Assembly: GCA_948146395.1 (NCBI GenBank)
Contig: OX411549.1
Coordinates: forward strand, 32,200,693 to 32,264,692
Reading direction: 5' to 3'
DNA: 64,000 nucleotides
Source of the DNA: Fragum whitleyi
Taxonomy: Eukaryota > Mollusca > Bivalvia > Cardiida > Cardiidae
Below the pieces are notes generated by a model. It saw only the letters and a program-made list of their open reading frames with translations, was not told the DNA's origin and did no database searches. Both the position numbers and the translations under genes were made by a program. Of this stretch, positions 53,893 through 63,339 are shown in pieces; within the stretch, counting starts at the first letter, position 1; every line of letters starts with the position of its first letter.

Positions 53893-54002
53893 TTTGATGA
53901 TGTATACCTATTCAATACAATTTATCAAATTTATGAGGGTTGTTCAATTTTTATCTGGATTAGGTCGATGAATCATCAAAAAACAAAAATTAAGTATTTA
54001 TT
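53893..54002 (-). promoter_or_regulatory. Presumed RAD50 5' UTR / proximal promoter
   Basis: About 110 bp lie between the RAD50 ATG and a HINE-like insertion. The region is AT-rich, with no clear TATA box or CpG island. It is called only from position. The transcription start cannot be placed from sequence. Confidence 0.3.
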
Positions 54003-54190
54003 CTAATAAGAGGCCCAGACTGCTCAAATTCATTATTTAACATAAGGGATATAAGTTTTTGCTCACAAAAAAATCTAGGGGCCCCACCCAAAATCTAGGG
54101 GCCCCGCCCAAAATCTAGGGGCCATGGGCCTCTGCTAGTAATCTCCCTGCAATACCTCGGGTTTTCTCAAAAACAGCTATGCTAAAAAGC
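54003..54190 (+). mobile_element. HINE-like element just upstream of RAD50
   Basis: It begins 'taataagaggcccagac' and ends 'gcaatacctcgggttttctc' plus 'gctatgctaaaaagc', like the 3' end at 25541. Inside are three tandem 22-bp units ('aaaatctaggggcccc' type, 54070-54130). Antisense to RAD50, about 110 bp from its ATG. Confidence 0.55.
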
Positions 54191-54433
54191 AATGAAAATT
54201 GGGCAGCCAATTTATCTACATGTGTTTTCTTTATGCTGTTTTTTGTGCCGAAATTTGGCCCCATTCCCCTCAAACAAACATATAATTTTTACCCTATTTC
54301 TGTGAGAAATTCCCTTATTATACTATTTTCAAAAATAATAAAGATAAACATAGTAAGGTAAAACTGCATCATTTGTACAAAACTTATACATATTTCATGC
54401 AATATAGTTCATATTACTATAGGCTATATATTT

Positions 54434-54500
54434 GGGCCGAGTTGACCGGGCCGAGTTGACCGGGCCGAGTTATTCGATGGGCCGAGTTGACTGGTAACCG
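54434..54500. repeat. 15-bp tandem repeat 'gggccgagttgaccg'
   Basis: Four near-perfect units of GGGCCGAGTTGACCG. The third and fourth carry changes or extra bases. Confidence 0.75.
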
Positions 54501-54613
54501 TTTAAAAGGCCATTATCATGCCAAAGATTTTATCATCAAATGGTCTTCTTACACTTCTTAATCATTGATCACTTAGAAAAACAAACATCAAACTCACAAA
54601 AATCATCACAAAA

Positions 54614-54690
54614 AGATGAGCCCAACATGGGACTCGAATCCACAACCCCCGGAACAATAGCATGGCACTCTACCAACTGAGCTAACAGCA
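54614..54690 (-). repeat. tRNA-like sequence (pseudo-tRNA or SINE head)
   Basis: On the minus strand there is an A-box TAGCTCAGTTGGTAGAG and a B-box GGATTCGAGTCCC with tRNA spacing. The acceptor arms do not pair and the anticodon stem is broken, so it is not a functional tRNA. It is similar to 55121-55196. Confidence 0.6.
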
Positions 54691-54969
54691 ATTTCATGAA
54701 TGGCCATTGAAATGGGCCAATGGCCCATGTCTTATTCATTTACATGTAAAATCTAAGATTTTGATTGGCCATCTGCAAAATTGATGGGCCATTAGGCATT
54801 AGGAAAAAGTGGTCACCGAAGAATCTTTAATACCTATCCTAGATTAAAATAATCATCAGATTTGAATAGATTATATATGGGGCCCATCCAAAACTGTAAT
54901 CACAGATTTAGTCTAAACCAAATAGTTTGTCCTCAAAAACAGTATGACCCATCCCAAAATAATCCCTGA

Positions 54970-55213
54970 ACAGGGCACCTGGTCATGAGTCTACCCAATG
55001 TCAATCACTACACTCCTCCCCCATTTTAACCAATTGGAGCCGGTCCTGCTCCCAAACGGCCAAACCCAGCGTTCTCTGTTTTCTTCTGACACAATTGAAG
55101 TAATCAAGGGCGAAAGAGATGTGCCTGACATGGGACTCAAACCCACGACTCAAGGAACACTAGCACGGTGCTCTACCAACTGAGCTAACAGGGCACCTGG
55201 TCATGAGTCTACC
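54970..55213. repeat. 26-bp perfect direct repeats around a tRNA-like unit
   Basis: 54970-54995 and 55188-55213 are identical ('acagggcacctggtcatgag' and on). The second copy overlaps the 5' end of the tRNA-like sequence at 55121-55196. Both are followed by similar bases (aatgtcaaacac and variant), so the whole is a short local duplication. Confidence 0.65.
55121..55196 (-). repeat. 76-nt tRNA-Thr(AGT)-like pseudo-tRNA
   Basis: On the minus strand it has a tRNA-sized unit with D-arm TAGCTCAGTTGGTAGAGCA, a T-arm GTGGG-TTTGAGT-CCCAT and five paired acceptor bases (GTGCC/GGCAC). The loop CTAGTGT would give anticodon AGT, but the anticodon stem does not pair and two acceptor pairs are lost. It looks like a tRNA-Thr-derived repeat, not a working gene. 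Confidence 0.55.
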
Positions 55214-55439
55214 TGAAACAAATGTCAAACACTACAAAATTTATGAAAATTCCCCTCTCGGTGAATTTTTCCCCTTCAGAAAGGACCCACCAGCTTATTA
55301 ACTAATGAAAAAGGCCTAAAAATCAAGTATCTGCAGGCAGAAAACGGTAAATAATCGAACATGCTCCCAGATTACAGAATATTATGGGGCGAAAATAGCA
55401 AATTAAAGTTTAGCTATTTAAATGACACCAATTTCTCTA

Positions 55440-55838
55440 GCTCAGTCCTGCCTTTCATCCATAAGACAAAATATGTTTTCCTCCTCTTTCAGCAAATATC
55501 CAGTCATGCCAGACATTATCATCTGTACTGGTGGAGTACAAAAACTAATATCCAACCTGAAACCAGACAAAGCAGCAGGACCAGACAACATCAAGCCTCT
55601 AGTACTAAAAAACTTATGTTATCAAATTTCTCCTATTTTGCAAATTCTCTTTCAGAAATCCCTAGATACAGGCACCCTCCCCCAGGTATGGACAAAGGCA
55701 AACGTGACTCCACTCTTTAAGAAAGGAAACAAAGAAGATCCTGCAAATTACAGACCTATATCCTTAACATGTATATTGTGTAAAGTTCTTGAACATATTG
55801 TAGCATCAAATCTAACTAAACATTTTGACAAATATAAT
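55440..55838 (+). pseudogene. LINE reverse transcriptase, 5' part (copy 1, split)
   Basis: The RT N-terminal fingers of a jockey/CR1-like non-LTR retrotransposon: LKPDKAAGPDNIKP, WTKANVTPLFKKG and NYRPISLTCILCKVLEHI. Upstream parts (endonuclease, ORF1) are absent, so it is 5'-truncated near 55440. The frame is cut at FDKYN by inserted DNA and resumes at 59828. Confidence 0.85.
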
Positions 55839-56116
55839 ACGGGCGAAAGACCGGGCCGAAGGCCCGGTCTGAAGACCGCCTATAGCTTACAGGTATATAT
55901 AGATAGAAAAGAATTAAAATAACAAACAATAAATTTAGAACTCATATACCGTTCAACCCAAATCGTCCATTTTGATTTCCCAATAAAAACCTCCTATGTC
56001 AGGCCGCGTCCGTTTATCTCCTTCCGGTCACTCATTTACATATACCCTGACTAGGTAGATAAGATAAGATAATTTATTTCCAATCAAGGGTCATTTACAT
56101 GACATAGTTAATTACA

Positions 56117-56437
56117 ACAAGAGCTGTCACTGTAAGATGACAATGCCCCCGACACCGCTTTGATTTTAAATTATGGCCAATCTATGTTGAAGGTCAAGGT
56201 CATCCAGGGGTCAAGGTCACCAAAGTATGTGCCTACAGAAAGGTAATGTACCAAGGAATGTTGTGGTAAAGTATGATGCGAATATGTTAAGTAATAAGGA
56301 AGTTATGGCCAATGTTAAAGTTTTTGGACGGAATGACGGACGGACGGACAGACGGACGGACGGACAGACGGACGGACGGACAGACGGACGGACGGACAAG
56401 TCAAATTTATGATGCCTCCCTATCGGGGGCATAAAAA
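56117..56437 (+). mobile_element. HINE-like element, 'atgcccccgacac' family
   Basis: It begins AACAAGAGCTGTCAC and has 'caatgcccccgacacc' near the 5' end. One core unit ('gaaggtcaaggtcatcca') and a long GGAC/GACA microsatellite (56326-56397) follow. It ends with 'gatgcctccctatcggggg' and CATAA. TGCCCCCGA and TCGGGGGCA are inverted sub-terminal repeats. Confidence 0.75.
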
Positions 56438-56639
56438 CAAAACATTGCAAACCAACAGTTTAACAAAATATAAGTAGAAAATAAGGATATTAAGCAAAAT
56501 AAGGCTTCATTATCATTATTCCAAAACACAAATAACTAATTATATACTACAAGGGAATCATAAGGTAAATAATTATTTCAGAAATAGAAAATTGCTAGAC
56601 AAAGTTGCCCTATTTGGCCAGAAATTATTCAGCATAACA

Positions 56640-56661
56640 GTTTTTTTTTTTTTTTTTTTTT
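56640..56661. repeat. Poly-T tract (22 bp)
   Basis: An uninterrupted T run. A second run (56809-56830) lies in the SINE fragment nearby. Either could be a retroposon tail in inverse orientation. Confidence 0.7.
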
Positions 56662-56767
56662 ATAACTGATCTCCACTTCTTCAGTAAGAAAGACTGGCGA
56701 GCAAAGGTATAACACTTTGCCCCCTGTTAATCAATGAGAGGACATAGGAATCAGGTCCCTGATACAA

Positions 56768-56900
56768 AAAGGTTGCTTGTTTGAATTAGGCTTGACACCA
56801 CTTTTAACATTTTTTTTTTTTTTTTTTTTTAGTCATGTTCCCGAGCTGGAGACCTTATAATGGATTCCTGGTATTTCTCACACCAAGTACTACCATACTT
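56768..56900 (-). mobile_element. SINE fragment with internal poly-T
   Basis: The sequences 'tgacaccacttttaacattt', 'agtcatgttcccgagctgga' and 'cctggtatttctcacacc' match the SINE body at 37163-37436. A 22-base T run has expanded inside. Confidence 0.6.
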
Positions 56901-57068
56901 TTTTATTTTCTATTTTTTAAGGGCAAACTTCGAAAAACAACAAAGAATAATAACATTTCATATAACAAACATACATATAAATTTTCAATCAGTTAGTTGT
57001 ATGAGTATAGTTTGAATAATACGGTACTTTATGGTCTAACAAATATAACAGACAAACTTCAATGGTAT

Positions 57069-57278
57069 TTATTTAGTTTTAGATCTTAAGACCAATGTTC
57101 TCCGATTGTAATTAATGTAGAGAAAAAGTGACCATTTTTCAATTACTACAGGATCTTCCGATGACATTAACCGAATAAATTTCTGGTTATTTGACAACTG
57201 CTCGAAGTTCTTATAATTCTGTTTGATTGCATCAAAAAACGGTTGCCTGTCAGTTTGGAGTTCATTGTTTCGAGACAC
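57069..57278 (-). pseudogene. Possible C-terminal fragment of a LINE-type ORF
   Basis: About 69 codons ending at a stop, with NNQKFIRLMSSEDPVVIEK near the end. The pattern (FxxLMSSED... followed by a basic C-terminus) resembles the tail of reverse transcriptase-like ORFs in invertebrate LINEs. It is short, isolated and unsupported by neighbours. Confidence 0.35.
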
Positions 57279-59788
57279 AGTCTAATTTTTTGCAACAACA
57301 ACAACAAGATTCCGACTGGTTATCAAAAATTGCTTTAAAGAAGGTTTTTAGATCTAGAAATCGTACATTATAGTCAACCTACATTCAAGAAAATCCTTTT
57401 TAAATAAGGAAAACAAAATTTAGCAGTCAATTCTTTAATCATTCGTCAAAAAGTGATTTTTTGTAACCTCTTCGACGGCAGAAAATTCAAGTTCAAAAAA
57501 TGTTTACATTTAAAACAGTGACGTCAACCAGCCTCATTCTGAATATTGATGCAGAGGTGGCACTCCAGTATTCCTGTACTTCCAGGTAGAAAGGTAACCT
57601 TTAGACTAGAAGACATATCTTCAGTCTATGCATTTTTTGACAAAAAAAAGCAGCTTCTGTCTTCAATAAATTTTAAATCATCCATTATTAAAGTGATTTT
57701 AGTATTTTCAAAGAATATCAAATTCATAAGTTTCAATACTGATCTATTAAAAAAAAAAAGAAAATACTTTTATCCTATACTTTATTTAGATTGGTTCCAT
57801 TTTTGAATGTCTAGAACAGGCACTAAAGTCTGGAAAAATGTTAGAAGGGTAAAATTGCTTGCTCAAGGAAACCAAACTATTTGTACTTACAAAGGATGAA
57901 AGGATTGTTTGTTTTGGGTTTTTTTATGTTTACATAGAAAGCTAATACGAGCAATGGCCATGAGTTAAAAGTCTTTCTGCATTGCTTCTGATCTCGGCAA
58001 TTTTAAGGCTAAAGCTTATAGTAACCTGGTGCATTAGATCTACTTAGTTTTAGCCATAAACATGGACAATTAAGCATTGACTCAAAATAAGAGGTTGTTT
58101 TAAAGTGCTGTATGAAGTCATTTACAGATGAAAAAATTCTATTTTTTTTCCAAAATTAGAAGAAGATGTAGACTTTCTAAAACATAGAAATATTTTTTAT
58201 ATCATTTACTTACATAAAAAATGTTGTCTATAATAAAGAAATTGTATATCTAAAGTTTTTCTCATTCTCCTGATTTTAATTGCTTTGCTATATAGCAACA
58301 AATAGCAGTATTTTGTAGGTAAGGGTTAAACCCAATAAAAGGAAACAATGCAAATAGGATCAATTGACACTGGCTAATTTCATTTAATTATACTAAAACT
58401 GTTTACCTAGAAATCTGATAAATGAAAAATTTGTCCAGCTTTTTGTGTTTCAAATTTCAACTATGTACAAGGTACAATTAAAATATATACATGTACTGGT
58501 ATAATGAAACAAGAGCATTGCATATGGGTGCCCAAAACCACAACAACAACACCAAAAAGTAAAGAGACCAAGGTGATGACTGGACCTTGGCGTATTGTTT
58601 ACATAGGCCCTCTAATAAAACGAACAAAACAAAGAAGATACATTAATCATTGCTTTTAATGCAGATGATAACATCTTTATTCAATTTTGACAATTCTGGA
58701 GAAATTTAGAACAACTAAAGATAGACAGATATACTGGTGAACAACTGTTTATATGTGAAGCCAACTACTTTTAGGCTTCCTTTTCACTACTGTCTTGATT
58801 CAATGTGACCAAACAGTTAACAACCTCCAGAATTTATGGTCAATTATCCTTGGTTGGAAACCATTTATTAATAAGAAATAAAATGTTATCCTATGTATAA
58901 TATTCTCTTCCAATAAATATTTTTTTTCTATTATAAATCTAAAATAGCAATTCAATATACTATAGATATATATTTATATTTCTTGTATGAAAAATTGTGT
59001 TGACACATCGCTGTATTTCTTACAGTTGTAAGTGTGCTTATACTCATAAATAAATGGTTGTGGCTTCATTAAAAGCGAATTTCATATGTTTGCCATGTCT
59101 TTTAAGTTGACATGCTTATCTTAGTTGCACAGCAGTGCCACCACTCACAATATATTTCACATTTTCTTATTATGGCGTAGATCTGCCACTATTTACCTGA
59201 TAGTTATCAAGAACAATAATTTCTATCTTATAATAATTCATTTAAGGTGCTCTTGATGTGTTCGCACAGCATTCACAAGGTATTCTAGTGGTACCAATAC
59301 ATAGATATAAAGATGATTAATCTAGATCTAAATAAGAGAATTCAGCAATTTAAGATAACTACCAGTATACAGGGACCATAGGTTGTTCGAATATATACAA
59401 GAAAAATATTGTATGGTTTTGTGTGATGTCTCTGTATTGTTAATGAGATTAAAGCATCTACATGGTGCCGCCTCTTTAAAAACTTGCAATTTACAATAAT
59501 CGCTTCTTTTTAAAATTATACTTAATTAGGTATAAATGCCCATGTCAATTACACCAATAAAACTGTTTGATAATTCAATGGACACTGTAAGCTGCCACAT
59601 AGACACCAACTGGATTTGTGGAAATGGCAAACTGACAGGCACCCTTAACATAAAAGACAGAAAAAACTTTGGCTTGGCTAGGGAGGGATTATCAGTACAT
59701 ACCATTTCTGAAACAGTTTAATTTGCAAGAAATGGTATGTGGCAAGAAGTGGTCACCAGTCAGTAAATGTCTCATTACAAATGTTTTT
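57279..59788. other. Intergenic DNA inside the insertion: little recognised
   Basis: 2.5 kb of AT-rich sequence. A start resembling the HINE-like 5' end ('aaacaagagcattgcatatg') is at 58508, but no matching 3' end was found. An 87-codon frame at 57546-57806 has no motif. Nothing else is supported. Confidence 0.4.
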
Positions 59789-59827
59789 TCTTTCGCCCGT
59801 TTTCTAGGCTTTGACTAATTTCATATT

Positions 59828-61028
59828 ATTCTTTATGACTTACAGCATGGCTTCAGAGAAAGGCGCTCATGTGAAACCCAGCTACTGCAACTGACCGATC
59901 ATCTTGCCAGAAACCTCACTGAAGGAAAACAAACTGATCTAGTTTTGTTAGACTTCAGCAAGGCTTTTGATAAAGTTAGCCACTTAAAACTTTTGTATAA
60001 ATTGCAGGAACATGGAGTAAACAATGCTACCCTTATGTGGATTAAATCTTTTCTTACAGGCAGAACACAGAAAGTAGTCTTAGAAGGTGGATGCTCATCT
60101 GAAGTACTAGTCACGTCAGGAGTACCTCAGGGATCAGTGCTTGGCCCTCTTCTGTTTCTTTTATATATTAATGACCTTCCTAACACTATCACCTCCCAAG
60201 TCTGTTTGTTTGCAGATGACACTGCTGTTTACTTAGCCATAAATAATAAGCAAGACTGTATCACCCTGCAAGAAGATCTAGACAAGTTAATGCAGTGGGA
60301 GAAAAAATGGGAAATGGAGTTTAACCCCAGCAAATGCTTTGTCCTAAATATTACTAGAAAGAAGAAAAAGATTTCCTTTGATTACAGGCTGCACGGACAA
60401 GTTCTGGAAACTGTGGACAATGCCAAATACCTTGGAGTTACTATATCTGGAGATCTTTCCTGGAATAAGCATATTGACAATATAACAACTAATGCAAATA
60501 AAACTTTAGGTTTTCTCCGCAGAAACATCCGGACCAAAAATAAGAAGATCAGAGAAACAGCGTACAAAACTATGGTTAGACCCCAGGTAGAATACGCATC
60601 AACTGTTTGGAGCCCCTACACATCATCCTATATCAACAAAGTAGAAAAAGTACAACGTAGAGCAGCAAGATGGGTTCAAAATAATTTTTCTTATTATGAC
60701 CGTGTCACCTGCATGCAGAAGGAGCTTGGCTGGCAAACTCTCCAATATAGACGAAACATCACAAGAGTCACCATGTTCTATAAAATTGTTAATAGTTTTG
60801 TTCCAGTACCTATACCAACTTATCTTGAAAGACCAGTTAGGATCACCAGACATATGCACACAGAATCCTTTAGACAGATCCACACAAATGCTTCTTACTT
60901 TAAATATTCTTTTTTTTCCTTACACAGTGATACTTTGGAACAGCCTACCAGAAACAATCGTACAACAACCTGACATTGCAGCGTTCAAGAAGAGTCTCGA
61001 TTCTTTTCAGATAGTGAGCCGTCCCTGA
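59828..61028 (+). pseudogene. LINE reverse transcriptase, 3' part (copy 1)
   Basis: It resumes the frame cut at 55838: LYDLQHGFRERRSCETQL, LLDFSKAFDKVSH, SGVPQGSVLGPLLF, the catalytic FADDTAVYL and the thumb-region GVTISGDLSWNKH. After the RT comes the region with RPQVEYASTVWSPY. A frameshift in a T run near 60910-60918 moves the last ~35 codons (ILWNSLPETIVQQPDIAAFK) to another frame, ending at 61028. It is clearly inactive as a split gene. Confidence 0.88.
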
Positions 61029-61195
61029 ATGACCAAAATTGTTTTATCAGATCTTTTAACATAACACTCACAATACTTTTAAATTTTGGCACCCTAACAA
61101 ATGACTAACAGTTTTTAATCCAGCACAGACGCGCACCTGCCAGTAATACCTGAAAGGGGAGTTAGGCAGTACATATAGATATATAGAACGTAGGG
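61029..61195 (+). mobile_element. LINE copy 1 3' UTR and tail
   Basis: Non-coding sequence after the RT stop, ending in an ATAGATATATAG microsatellite-like tail near 61170-61187. This is the usual end of such LINEs. Confidence 0.6.
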
Positions 61196-61568
61196 TCGCG
61201 AAATTACACGACAATTTAAGACAGCTCTTCCAAATTAAGTTTATTGGATGTGATTAGATAGCTTTTCATAAATCAAATATATGTTGTCTTTTTTTCTTTT
61301 AGTGAGCACTTACAGCCAAATACTTGAATCTTAAAATCTTCCATAAATTCTAACTTTCGATTTCGTCCTTTCCCGCAAAAGGGGAGATACCATTGTCTGT
61401 TTCTTTTGAAAGAAAAAAATCATAAAATGCAAACAGAATACCAAATCAAATAATAAATGTTTCCCATATATCTTTTTTTAAAATATCATCCCTTCTCTTC
61501 TGTTTAAAAAAAACTACTTTTTTCAGATTATAAAAATATCAAATTATTTCTCCCATTAGATTTTAGAC
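61196..61568. other. Gap between the two LINE copies: nothing recognised
   Basis: AT-rich DNA without repeats or coding signal that I can place. Confidence 0.5.
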
Positions 61569-62868
61569 TGGATACTCGAACACATCATATGTCGACACAT
61601 ACTAAAACATCTAGAATCAAATAAAATTTTAACAACATTGAACCATAGATTCAGATCTGGATACTCCTGTGAAACTCAACTACTCACCACCTTAAATGAT
61701 TTTCTCCAACAATACGACAACTCACAACAAGTTGACATAGCGATTCTGGACTTCTCCAAAGCTTTTGACACAGTTCCACACAAATAATTGCTAAAGAAAC
61801 TTCAACATTACGGCATAGAAGGAAATATTCTAAACTGGCTTTCATCATTTCTAACAAAGAGAACCATGCGAACAGCTGTAGAAGGGGAATTCTCAGACTC
61901 CGTACTTGTTGACTCGGGAGTACCACAAGGAACTGTACTTGGACCCTTATTATTCTTATGCCATATAAACGACCTACCAGAAGCAGTAAAATCCAAAGTC
62001 CGCCTGTTTGCAGATGATTGCCTCTTATACAGAACAATAAATTCATTCAGAGACCAAATTGAACTCCAAAAGGACCTTAACAACCTTGAAATATGGGCAA
62101 AAAATTGGGGCATGAGATTCAGCGCAAAAAAATGTTATATCATGAGCATAAGGAAACGCATATCTAAACTGTATACACTTGACAATCACATCTTAGAAGA
62201 AGTCCAAGACAATCCGTATTTTGGTCTCCAGATCTCAGCTGACATGAAATGGACTACTCACATAAACAAAGTAGTTAAAAAAGCAAACCCCACTTTGGGA
62301 TTCCTAAGAAGAAACTTAAAACACTGCACAGAAAACTGTAGGAAAGTTGCATATGTCTCCATGGTTAGATCCCTCATGGACTATGGCTCTACAATCTGGG
62401 ACCCCTATCAACAAAATGACATCGATCGAATAGAAAGAGTTCAAAGGAGGGCCACCAGATTCATCAAACAAAACTACAAGTCACAAGAACAAGGCTTTAT
62501 CACCAACACAATGAAAGAACTAAAGCTACCTCAACTACAATCCAGAAGAAAGAGCCTTAGACTCATCATGATGTACAAGGTGTTGAGGGGTTTGTACCAG
62601 GGCTTCCGAAAACCGACCTCATTAAAACATCGAGACCAAAGAGATCAGTAAAAATCAAAGTATTCGAAAACTGTGACACTCAAAACATTTTGCAAAATCA
62701 AGTGAAAAATAACTCTAAATGCCTTAATATTATCCACGCTAATACAAACCAGTACAAACACTCATTTTTTGTTAAGACACCCATAGAGTGGAACCAGCTC
62801 AGTGAAGATATAGTCTGTGCTAAATCAGTCGAGGCTTTTAAATCAGCACTCGACAAAATCTGTGAATA
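61569..62868 (+). pseudogene. LINE reverse transcriptase, copy 2
   Basis: A second, different LINE of the same broad group, 5'-truncated within the RT: WILEHIICRHI, RFRSGYSCETQL, ILDFSKAFDTVPHK, SGVPQGTVLGPLLF, FADDCLLYRT and RKVAYVSMVRSLMDYGSTIWD. It is broken by an in-frame TAA at 61785-61787 and by a frameshift near 62592. The last part (VPGLPKTDLIKT to IEWNQLSEDI) continues in another frame to a stop at 62866-62868. Protein differences from copy 1 show they are separate families. Confidence 0.88.
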
Positions 62869-62945
62869 AGCGCACTCCCCCCGTCGCGTTAAAACCAGTA
62901 TTGGGACCTGCGACGTATATAGATACAGATACAGATACTCAGATT
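62869..62945 (+). mobile_element. LINE copy 2 3' UTR with (GATACA)n tail
   Basis: A short GC-rich 3' UTR ends in ATAGATACAGATACAGATAC, a microsatellite tail at 62920-62940. This marks the true 3' end of the LINE. Confidence 0.7.
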
Positions 62946-63339
62946 TGTTAGACCGGACCCTTATCCCCCAAACGAAGATTTACAACTTTAAGAGACGTAG
63001 TTACGACGTTTGGTCGTCTATTGTATAATAATTTGTATTTCACAACATTATAGGATAGGTTGCTTTCAAATTGCAACCTTTTTGAATTAAGACCTTCATT
63101 AATTCGAAAAACGGGAAAGGGTGAAATATACGGTTAGACGACACAAGTCTATCAATTGAAGTAAGAAATCCGATAGAAACAGGGAATAATATGCAGTCTG
63201 ATGTAGATAGAATCAGCAAATAGGATAAGAAATGGTTGGTGAAATTCAATCCTTCACTGAAATCTGAATCCTTAAACTGTTGAGTATCTCGTAAACCGGA
63301 AACAAGCCTCAACATCCTAGTCCGACATTAATTACCATC
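62946..63339. other. Intergenic DNA: nothing recognised
   Basis: No feature supported in this stretch. A 91-codon minus-strand frame (63040-63315) has no recognisable motif. Confidence 0.4.

Larger units (their letters stand above)
55839..59800. mobile_element. ~4-kb insertion in the LINE, with a split palindrome at its ends
   Basis: The left end is ACGGGCGAAAGACCGGGCC-GAA-GGCCCGGTCT (55839-55870), a perfect 10-bp hairpin plus extension. The right end is TCTTTCGCCCGT (59789-59800). Put together, the pieces look like one long palindrome whose second arm was opened after GGTCT by a 3.9-kb insert (55871-59788). Apart from fragments listed separately, the insert holds no recognised gene. Confidence 0.55.

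Noticed and set aside
51858..51930. tRNA gene
   Set aside because: Only the A-box is good; the B-box is weak and a SINE body follows.
55121..55196. Functional tRNA-Thr(AGT) gene
   Set aside because: The anticodon stem does not pair and two acceptor pairs are lost. A sister copy at 54614-54690 is worse.
56326..56397. Coding region for Arg/Ser-Val repeats
   Set aside because: It is a GGAC/GACA microsatellite of a HINE-like element, open in several frames by composition only.
59945..60973. Telomerase or other host reverse transcriptase
   Set aside because: The RT motifs and the following region are those of non-LTR LINEs, and the gene is split and frameshifted.
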